In this document: one piece after another, positions 1 through 6,033 of the stretch
Position numbering within the stretch: position 1 is the stretch's first letter
How the letters are laid out: each line of letters begins with the position of its first letter
Source of the DNA: UBA8437 sp003445035
GTDB taxonomy: Bacteria > Planctomycetota > Planctomycetia > Planctomycetales > Planctomycetaceae
Reading direction: 5' to 3'
Length of the DNA stretch: 7,139 nucleotides
Assembly (NCBI GenBank): GCA_937901285.1
Contig: CALCHI010000456.1
Coordinates: 1-7,139, forward strand
Notes under the pieces: model-generated
Databases searched by the model: none
What the model was told of the DNA's origin: nothing
The model's input: only the letters and a program-made list of their open reading frames with translations
Translations under genes and position numbers: made by a program

Positions 1-1918
1 GGCCAAGACCAAAACGACCGAGGAGTCCGTCGAGAGCGGCGGGGACGAGAAGACCCCGTTTCAACTCGGCGACCTGATCCCCATGGCCGACAAGGATTTC
101 CCCGAACTGGCCAAGCTGCTCAAGGAGAACAAGTGGATCGACAAGCCTGTCGTGGATTCCACCGAGCTGATGAAACAGCGGCAGGAGAAGGAAAAGAGCC
201 TGGCGTCGGTCCGGGAGGCGTTGAGCCTGAAGAACTCGTCCAACGACATCAACCTGAAGATCCGCTCGGCCATGGGCCGACTGGCCGCCAACAACAAGTC
301 GGTCGACTTCAACGGCACGTGGAGCCGGCACACCTCCGGTGACGTCAAGAGCACCAACCCGATCATGATCAGTTCCAGCGCCGAATTCGACGTGTCCGGA
401 CTGACCAGCTTCGGGCTGATGGGATTCGACTGGACCTTCACGCCATTTGCCAGCAAGGACACGGTGGTCTCGTGGCAGTCCAGCGAGAATGGACTGTTTG
501 ACAAGGTCGTGATGCGGGACGACCTGGTCTGGTCGGACGGAAAGAAGATCACCGCCCACGACGTCGAATTCTCGTATCGCGTGATCATGTCGTCGAAGGT
601 TCCGGTTCCGGCCGTCCGCAGTGGAACCGACCAGTTGCAGGGCGTGAAAGCCTACGACGATCAGACGCTGGTGTATTTCCACCCGGACCCACTGGCGACG
701 AATGTCTGGAACGTCAACTTCCCCGTATTGCCCAAGCACATCTACGAGAAGTCGATCGCCGACGACCCAACCCTGGCGTCCAGCCCGTACCACGTCTCGA
801 TGGACGAGAGTCCCGTGACGGGCGGATCGTACGTGATCACCAAGCGGGTCCGCGGACAGGAGATCGTGCTCGAGCGGCGCGACAGCTACCACACCGTCAA
901 CGGTAAACAGGTCCGCGACATTCCGCACTTCAAGAACATCCGGTTCGCCATCATCCAGGACCCCAGCACCGCGCTGCTGTCGATGAAGAAAGGCGACATC
1001 GAGGAGATGCAACTGTCGCCCGAGCAGTGGAAGGAACAGACCAACAACGAGGACTTCTACGGCAAGAACACCAAGGTCTATGACATCGAGTGGGTCTACT
1101 TCTACTTCGGCTGGAACTCGCGATCGCCGTTCTTCCGCGACTCGCGGGTTCGACGGGCCATGAGCCTGGCTTTTGATCACGCCGAGATGATGGAACGACA
1201 CCGTAAGGGCATGGACGAACAGTCCCAGGGCATCTTCCACCGCACCAGTCCCTGGGCCCCCGAAACCCTGCCGGCTGCCTACCAGCAGGATCTCGATGCG
1301 GCCGAAGACCTGCTCGAATCGGCCGGCTGGACCGACACCGACGGCGACGGAACCCTCGACGGCATGGTCTTCCTCGACAACGAATTCGACGGCCAGCTCG
1401 AAGGCGTCAAGCGATCGAACTTCGAGTTCACCATCGCCGTCTCCAATCGCCCCGACCGGATCAACCTGTGCGAGTTGCTGCGAGAGAACCTCGACCAGAT
1501 CGGCATCATCTGCAACGTCCGACCGGTGGAGTTCACCGTGCTGCAGCAAATGGCGAGGGACCACAAGTTCCACGCCCAGTTCGCAGGCTGGGGCACCGGC
1601 ACCGACCCCGACACCAGCGAGAACCTGTGGACGACCAAGGCCATCGACAGCGGACGGAACTACGTGGCATACAGCAACCCGGAAATCGACAAGCTGTTCC
1701 AGGACGGGAAATACGAACTCGACCCGGAAAAACGCCGCGAGATCTACCGGAACATCCACAGGAAGCTGTACCAGGACCAGCCTTACACCTGGCTCTATTT
1801 CCGCAACGCGTATTTTGCCTTCAGCAAGACACTGCGAGGCTACAACTTCAGCCCACGGGGTCCTTACAGCTACGGCCCGGGCGAAAGCACGATCTTCAAG
1901 GCACCGGCCCTGAAATGA
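1..1918 (+). CDS. ABC transporter substrate-binding protein, family 5 (peptide/YejA-DppA type), 5' partial
   Basis: Captures a peptide-like ligand outside the inner membrane and delivers it to the permeases encoded just downstream. The frame is open from base 2 with no stop before the ATG at 83. A protein starting at 83 would have no signal peptide, and no Shine-Dalgarno precedes it, so the true start and export signal lie upstream of the window. Counting from the Met at 83: about 85 charged, probably helical residues come first. Family 5 signatures follow: S-T-N-P (90-93), D-D-L-x-W-S-D-G-K-x-I-T-A-H-D-V (146-161), L-P-K-H-I-Y (216-221), G-W-N-S-x-x-P-F-F-x-D-x-R-V-R-R-A (343-359), and G-W-G-T-G-T-D-P-D (502-510). 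The C-terminus carries Q-P-Y-T-W-L-Y-F-R-N (566-575), and TGA is at 1916-1918. An Asp-rich D-T-D-G-D-G turn (418-423) is typical of this family. Placing it in family 5 is firm; peptide as the ligand is inferred from the family and neighbours. Confidence 0.93.
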   Translation, partial: AKTKTTEESVESGGDEKTPFQLGDLIPMADKDFPELAKLLKENKWIDKPVVDSTELMKQRQEKEKSLASVREALSLKNSSNDINLKIRSAMGRLAANNKSVDFNGTWSRHTSGDVKSTNPIMISSSAEFDVSGLTSFGLMGFDWTFTPFASKDTVVSWQSSENGLFDKVVMRDDLVWSDGKKITAHDVEFSYRVIMSSKVPVPAVRSGTDQLQGVKAYDDQTLVYFHPDPLATNVWNVNFPVLPKHIYEKSIADDPTLASSPYHVSMDESPVTGGSYVITKRVRGQEIVLERRDSYHTVNGKQVRDIPHFKNIRFAIIQDPSTALLSMKKGDIEEMQLSPEQWKEQTNNEDFYGKNTKVYDIEWVYFYFGWNSRSPFFRDSRVRRAMSLAFDHAEMMERHRKGMDEQSQGIFHRTSPWAPETLPAAYQQDLDAAEDLLESAGWTDTDGDGTLDGMVFLDNEFDGQLEGVKRSNFEFTIAVSNRPDRINLCELLRENLDQIGIICNVRPVEFTVLQQMARDHKFHAQFAGWGTGTDPDTSENLWTTKAIDSGRNYVAYSNPEIDKLFQDGKYELDPEKRREIYRNIHRKLYQDQPYTWLYFRNAYFAFSKTLRGYNFSPRGPYSYGPGESTIFKAPALK

Positions 1919-1923
1919 TGCGA

Positions 1924-1942
1924 GACCCTGCAGGACAGGGTC
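1924..1942 (+). promoter_or_regulatory. Intercistronic hairpin after the binding-protein gene
   Basis: GACCCTG (1924-1930) pairs perfectly with CAGGGTC (1936-1942) around the 5-base loop CAGGA. The stem begins five bases after the TGA of the binding-protein gene. No T-tract follows, so it is not a standard intrinsic terminator. In other transporter operons, hairpins placed here protect the 3' end of the binding-protein message, so that it accumulates above the permease message. That role is inferred here; only the inverted repeat is seen. Confidence 0.4.
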
Positions 1943-2003
1943 ATGACACTGTGAGCACGGATGCGACGCTGGTGACGGCGTTGCCTGGTTACGGGTTTCG
2001 CCA

Positions 2004-2996
2004 ATGGTCAGCTATATGGTTCGCCGCCTGCTGGTCGGGCTGCTGACGCTCGGGCTGATCACCTGCATGATCTACGGACTGATCCGTTCGATGCCGGGCA
2101 GCCCGCTGGACACCGATCCGGCGATGATGGATCCGAGCAAGATGCCCAGCAAGGCCGATATCGAACGGATGCGGGCGGTCTACGGCCTGGACAAGCCATT
2201 GCACGAGGCCTACTGGCAGTGGCTGAAGAACGCGGCCACGCTGAACCTGGGGACCAGTTACTCGCAAAAAAAACCCGTGGCGGAACTGATCGCCCAGCGG
2301 GTCGGCCCCACGCTGCAGTTGTCGGTGACGTCGCTGCTGTTGAGCTACCTGCTGGCCGTTCCCATGGGCCTGTACGCGACCGTTCGCAGTGGTCGCCCCG
2401 ACGAACGCAGCATGAGCTTTATGCTCTACATGCTGTACTCGTTTCCGTCGTTCGTCGCCGCGCTGTTTCTGCAGCTGCTGTTCGCCGTGAAGCTGGAGGG
2501 AACGTGGCTGGAGCTTCCGTTGATGGGCAACCAGAGCAGCGGATACGAGGACCTCGGTGACATGGCCCAGGCGTGGGATACCTTCCAGCACATGATCCTG
2601 CCGGTCACCTGCTTCACCTACGGCAGCCTCGCCTACTACTGCCGGTTCGTCAAAGCGAACATGGAGGAGGTGATCCGCCAGGACTACATCCGCACGGCCC
2701 GGGCCAAGGGCCTGGGACCGATCCGGGTCCTCATTCACCACGCGTTCCGCAACACGCTGATCCCCTTCGTGACCCTGCTGGGCCTGACCCTGCCCGGTCT
2801 GCTCGGCGGAGCCATCATCCTCGAGGGCATCTTCAACTGGCAGGGCATGGGCCTGCTGTTCTTCGAATCGATCCTCGGTCGCGACTACCCCACGATCATG
2901 AGCCTGACGCTGATGTTCTCGATCCTGACGCTCTCGGGCCAGCTCCTGGCCGACATCCTTTATGCCTTCGTCGATCCACGGATCAGGTACAGCTGA
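2004..2996 (+). CDS. ABC peptide transporter permease, DppB/YejB type
   Basis: Inner-membrane channel subunit (330 residues), the first of two permeases. The N-terminus M-V-x-Y-M-V-R-R-L-L leads into membrane helix 1 (about 9-29). A cytoplasm-facing EAA loop sits at about 227-254 (D-Y-I-R-T-A-R-A-K-G-L-G, then R-N-T-L-I-P), where the permease docks on the ATPase. Other hydrophobic segments lie near 103-125, 137-162, 198-215, 253-273 and 298-320. The ending V-D-P-R-I-R (323-328) is characteristic of DppB/YejB proteins, as is Y-G-L-D-K-P (60-65). There is no in-frame start codon between the upstream TGA at 1944-1946 and the ATG at 2004, so 2004 is the earliest possible start; Met 5 is the only close alternative. 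No convincing Shine-Dalgarno is visible. An A8 run (2266-2273) encodes part of Q-K-K. Gene order favours YejB over DppB, but the protein alone does not separate them. Confidence 0.93.
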   Translation: MVSYMVRRLLVGLLTLGLITCMIYGLIRSMPGSPLDTDPAMMDPSKMPSKADIERMRAVYGLDKPLHEAYWQWLKNAATLNLGTSYSQKKPVAELIAQRVGPTLQLSVTSLLLSYLLAVPMGLYATVRSGRPDERSMSFMLYMLYSFPSFVAALFLQLLFAVKLEGTWLELPLMGNQSSGYEDLGDMAQAWDTFQHMILPVTCFTYGSLAYYCRFVKANMEEVIRQDYIRTARAKGLGPIRVLIHHAFRNTLIPFVTLLGLTLPGLLGGAIILEGIFNWQGMGLLFFESILGRDYPTIMSLTLMFSILTLSGQLLADILYAFVDPRIRYS

Positions 2997-3000
2997 AACC

Positions 3001-4095
3001 ATGAACCGAAAAACACCCGACAACCTGATGGTCTCGGCCGGCTTCTGGCAGCAGTCGTGGCACCGCTTCCGGCGACGCAGGCTCGGCATGCTCGCCCTGT
3101 ATTTCATCGGCGTCCTGTCGGTGATCGCGGTCTTCTCGCCGATGATCGCCGGCACCAAGCCGATCGTCTGCCGCTACAAGGGCAGCATCTACTTTCCCTG
3201 CATGGGCTATTACAACCGCACGTGGGAAAACCCGATTTTCCAGAAGGACCGCTTCCGCCGGATCTACCCCCGGAACCTCAAGCGAAAGGACCCCGACAGT
3301 TGGGCCATCTGGCCCCTGGTCTACCAGGACCCCCACCGCCCGGTCCGCCGCGGCGAATGGGAGGGAATGAAGGGCAACCCGTACGGGGCCAAGGGGCGGC
3401 CCACCAGCAAGAACTGGTTCGGCACGTACAAGACCGGGTTCGACGTCTTCGCCAGCATGGTGCATGGCACACGAATCGCCCTGCTGGTGGGGTTTGTCTC
3501 CACCGGCATCGCCGCGACGATCGGAATCACGCTGGGGGCCATCGCCGGGTACATGGGCGGCGTCGTCGACCTGGTGATCAGTCGCGTGATCGAGGTGGTG
3601 ATGTGCGTGCCGGCGCTGGTGCTGATCCTGTCCCTGCAGGCGGTGATCGAGGAGGTCAGCATCTGGAACATCATGATGCTGCTGGGCCTGACCGGATGGA
3701 CCAGCATGGCCCGCCTGACACGCGGTGAGTTCCTCAAGCTGCGGGAAACCGAATTCGTGGCGGCGGCGCGGTGCCTGGGGGCCAGCCGCACGAGGATCAT
3801 GTTCCGCCACGTGCTGCCCAACGCGCTGGCCCCGGTGATGGTCCCGATCGCCTTCGGAATCGCAGCGGGCATCCAGGTCGAAGCCGCCCTGAGCCTGCTG
3901 GGCTTTGGCGCCCCGCCTCCAAACCCCAGCTGGGGCACGATCCTCAACTCCGGCCGCGAAACGCTGCAGTCGGGTTACTGGTGGCAGCTGGTCTTCCCGG
4001 GAATGGGCATCTTCCTGACCGTCCTGGCCTACAACCTGATCGGCGAGGGAATCCAGGAAGCCACCGATCCTCGCCTCGCAGATCCGAGGAACTGA
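3001..4095 (+). CDS. yejE: ABC peptide transporter permease, DppC/YejE type
   Basis: Second channel subunit, 364 residues from the ATG at 3001. I prefer this start because it lies four bases after the stop of the preceding permease. An in-frame ATG at 2962 would overlap that gene by 35 bases and add a non-conserved 13-residue leader. A basic stretch R-F-R-R-R-R-L-G (22-29) precedes helix 1 (about 30-50). A long extracytoplasmic loop (about 51-156) follows, with K-P-I-V-C-R-Y-K-G-S-I-Y-F-P (53-66). From memory this resembles E. coli YejE (K-P-L-L-V-R-Y-x-G-x-x-Y-F-P) and is absent from ordinary DppC. The remaining helices start near 157. The EAA loop is at 251-278 (E-F-V-A-A-A-R-C-L-G-A-S, then H-V-L-P-N-A-L-A-P). 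The motif S-L-L-G-F-G (298-303) and the ending D-P-R-L-A-D-P-R are standard. The usual G-T-D-x-x-G-R-D before helix 2 reads G-T-Y-K-T-G-F-D (141-148). The family is certain; the YejE subtype is probable. Confidence 0.9.
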   Translation: MNRKTPDNLMVSAGFWQQSWHRFRRRRLGMLALYFIGVLSVIAVFSPMIAGTKPIVCRYKGSIYFPCMGYYNRTWENPIFQKDRFRRIYPRNLKRKDPDSWAIWPLVYQDPHRPVRRGEWEGMKGNPYGAKGRPTSKNWFGTYKTGFDVFASMVHGTRIALLVGFVSTGIAATIGITLGAIAGYMGGVVDLVISRVIEVVMCVPALVLILSLQAVIEEVSIWNIMMLLGLTGWTSMARLTRGEFLKLRETEFVAAARCLGASRTRIMFRHVLPNALAPVMVPIAFGIAAGIQVEAALSLLGFGAPPPNPSWGTILNSGRETLQSGYWWQLVFPGMGIFLTVLAYNLIGEGIQEATDPRLADPRN

Positions 4096-4101
4096 TCCAC
4101 C

Positions 4102-5961
4102 ATGGCAGCCGTCATCGACGTCCAGAACCTGCAGACCTACTTCCACATCGAACGAGGTGTGGTCAAGGCCGTCGATGACGTCTCGTTCCAGATCGAACCC
4201 GGACACACGCTGGGCGTCGTCGGAGAATCGGGGTCGGGCAAGTCGGTCACGTCGCTGACGATCATGCGGCTGCTGGCGGCTACGGCCCAGGTGCATTCGG
4301 GCAGCATCTCGTTCCTGGGACAGGACCTGATCGCGCTGCGAGAAAAGGAGATGCGGAAGATCCGGGGTTCGGAGATCAGCATGATCTTCCAGGAGCCGAT
4401 GTCGTCGCTGAACCCGGTGCACAAGGTCGGCCACCAGGTGATGGAGGCCATCATCCAACACCAGCGGGTCAGCAAGTCCGAGGCCCGGGACCGCACGATC
4501 GAGCTGTTCGAGGAAGTGGGCATCCCCGATTCCGAGTCGCGGCTGGACTACTACCCTCACCAGATGTCCGGCGGCCAGAAACAGCGCGTGATGATCGCGA
4601 TGGCCCTCTCCTGCAACCCCAGCCTGCTGATCGCCGACGAACCGACCACCGCACTGGACGTCACGATCCAGAAACAGATCCTCGACCTGATCCGCGAGTT
4701 GCGGGACCAGCGGCAGATGGCCGTGCTGTTCATCACCCACGACCTGGGTGTGATCGCCGAAATCGCCGACCACGTGATCGTGATGTACCACGGCAAGGTG
4801 GTGGAACAGGGCGACGTGCTGAGTCTCTACGAAAACTCCCAGCACCCCTACACCAGGGGACTGCTGGCCTGCCGTCCCAGGCTCGACTCGCCCTACAAGC
4901 GGTTGCCGACGGTCTCGGACTACATGGACACGGTCGAGCAGCCCGACGGGGAACTCGAAATCACCGAGAAGACCATGACCGATGACCGTCTGGATTATTT
5001 CCGGAATCACGGTCGTGGACGGCTGTTGCACCCCGAGTCCCAGTTGCAGGCACTCGGTTTTGCGGAGGACCCGGCCTCCTACGGCCGCGAGGCCGTTCCG
5101 GTCGAGGCGGGGCAGGAACCGCTGGTCAGCGTCCGTAACCTCGAAGTCCATTTCCCGGTCCGCAAGGGCGTGTTGATGAAGACCGTCGGACACGTCAAGG
5201 CGGTCGACGGCATCACGTTCGACATCTTCCGTGGCCAGACCCTGGGGCTGGTTGGGGAAAGCGGCTGTGGCAAGACCACCGCCGGCCGGGCACTGCTGCG
5301 ACTCGTCCGCCCCACTGGCGGATCGATGCACTTTGACGGAAACAACATCAGTACGCTGGACCGCCACGGGCTGCGTCAACTGCGGAACCGGATGCAGATC
5401 ATCTTCCAGGATCCCTACGGATCGATGAACCCGCGGATGACCGTACAGGCGGCCCTGTCTGAACCGATGGCCCTGCACGGAATCGGCAGTTCGCGCCGCG
5501 ATCGCATAGACCGGGCGGCCAGCCTGCTGGAGGAAGTCGGGCTGCTCAGCGAGCACCTGGGCCGCTACCCCCACGAATTCTCCGGAGGCCAGCGGCAGCG
5601 GATCTGTATCGCGAGAGCCCTGGCCGTCGAGCCGGAATTCATCGTCTGCGACGAATCGGTCTCGGCACTGGACGTGTCGATCCAGGCCCAGGTCCTGAAC
5701 CTGCTCAACGACCTGCAGGAGCGGCGAGGCCTGACCTACATCTTCATCAGCCACGACCTGTCGGTGGTGAAATTCATGGCCGACATGATGGCCGTGATGA
5801 AGGACGGCAAGTTCGTAGAGTTCGGACCGTCCGAAGCGATTTACCGAAACCCCAGCGAAGACTACACCCGCGAGTTGATTGCCGCGACGCCTCGCGACGA
5901 CCTCGACCACATCCGCGAACTGGTCGAACACCGGCGGCAGATTCGTCAATCGACTGACTGA
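4102..5961 (+). CDS. yejF: Fused double ATP-binding protein of a peptide ABC transporter (YejF-like)
   Basis: One cytoplasmic polypeptide of 619 residues supplies both ATPase domains that drive import through the two upstream permeases. Domain 1: Walker A G-E-S-G-S-G-K-S (41-48), Q-loop F-Q-E-P (Q97), signature M-S-G-G-Q (155-159), Walker B L-L-I-A-D-E-P (175-181), switch H213. Domain 2: Walker A G-E-S-G-C-G-K-T (385-392), Q-loop F-Q-D-P (Q436), signature F-S-G-G-Q (493-497), Walker B F-I-V-C-D-E-S (513-519), switch H551. Both sites look catalytically complete. An oligopeptide-type H-P-Y-T-R-G-L-L motif (248-255) closes domain 1. About 85 residues then lead to domain 2, more than in E. coli YejF (529 residues, from memory). 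The start lies six bases after the permease stop, with GAGGA at 4086-4090 as a slightly distant ribosome site. Glutathione importer GsiA is also a fused double ATPase, but the operon order and the YejE-like partner favour YejF. Confidence 0.93.
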   Translation: MAAVIDVQNLQTYFHIERGVVKAVDDVSFQIEPGHTLGVVGESGSGKSVTSLTIMRLLAATAQVHSGSISFLGQDLIALREKEMRKIRGSEISMIFQEPMSSLNPVHKVGHQVMEAIIQHQRVSKSEARDRTIELFEEVGIPDSESRLDYYPHQMSGGQKQRVMIAMALSCNPSLLIADEPTTALDVTIQKQILDLIRELRDQRQMAVLFITHDLGVIAEIADHVIVMYHGKVVEQGDVLSLYENSQHPYTRGLLACRPRLDSPYKRLPTVSDYMDTVEQPDGELEITEKTMTDDRLDYFRNHGRGRLLHPESQLQALGFAEDPASYGREAVPVEAGQEPLVSVRNLEVHFPVRKGVLMKTVGHVKAVDGITFDIFRGQTLGLVGESGCGKTTAGRALLRLVRPTGGSMHFDGNNISTLDRHGLRQLRNRMQIIFQDPYGSMNPRMTVQAALSEPMALHGIGSSRRDRIDRAASLLEEVGLLSEHLGRYPHEFSGGQRQRICIARALAVEPEFIVCDESVSALDVSIQAQVLNLLNDLQERRGLTYIFISHDLSVVKFMADMMAVMKDGKFVEFGPSEAIYRNPSEDYTRELIAATPRDDLDHIRELVEHRRQIRQSTD

Positions 5962-5965
5962 AAAT

Positions 5966-5987
5966 CACCAGCGACCGGTGACTGGTG
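5966..5987 (+). promoter_or_regulatory. Weak inverted repeat in the spacer after the ATPase gene
   Basis: CACCAG (5966-5971) is complementary to CTGGTG (5982-5987) across a 10-base loop. An alternative pairing uses TCACC (5965-5969) with GGTGA (5977-5981), so two mutually exclusive short hairpins are possible. Neither is followed by a run of T, and the stems are only 5-6 bp. This may be a minor processing or transcript-boundary element, or chance in GC-rich sequence. I see no clear promoter elements in the rest of the 72-base spacer. Confidence 0.2.
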
Positions 5988-6033
5988 CATCGATGAGGCC
6001 TGCCGCGGCCCTTCCCCGGAACGAGACCAACCC

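Noticed and set aside
83..85. ATG at 83 as the start of the binding-protein gene
   Set aside because: The frame is open to base 2, no Shine-Dalgarno precedes the ATG, and a protein starting here would lack the export signal a binding protein needs.
1296..2046. Two plus-strand alternative frames (1296-1913 and 1468-2046) over the end of the binding-protein gene
   Set aside because: They are out of frame with a strongly conserved coding sequence, and their Thr/Ser/Arg/Pro-rich translations show no recognisable domain.
2266..2560. Programmed frameshift at the A8 run producing a second functional protein
   Set aside because: The shifted frame gives an Arg/Pro/Gly-rich, non-membrane tail with no recognisable fold, while the unshifted frame is a complete permease. 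Slippage would only truncate it.
2962..3000. ATG at 2962 as the start of the second permease
   Set aside because: It overlaps the first permease by 35 bases, and its 13 extra residues are just a shifted reading of conserved V-D-P-R-I codons. The ATG at 3001 sits four bases after the upstream stop.
1989..3158. 389-codon minus-strand frame
   Set aside because: It is codon-aligned opposite the first permease and depends on that gene's avoidance of TTA, CTA and TCA. Its His/Gln/Arg-rich composition is typical of a shadow.
5962..6033. Intrinsic terminator after the ATPase gene
   Set aside because: Only 5-6 bp competing stems are present and no T-tract follows, so a terminator cannot be supported.
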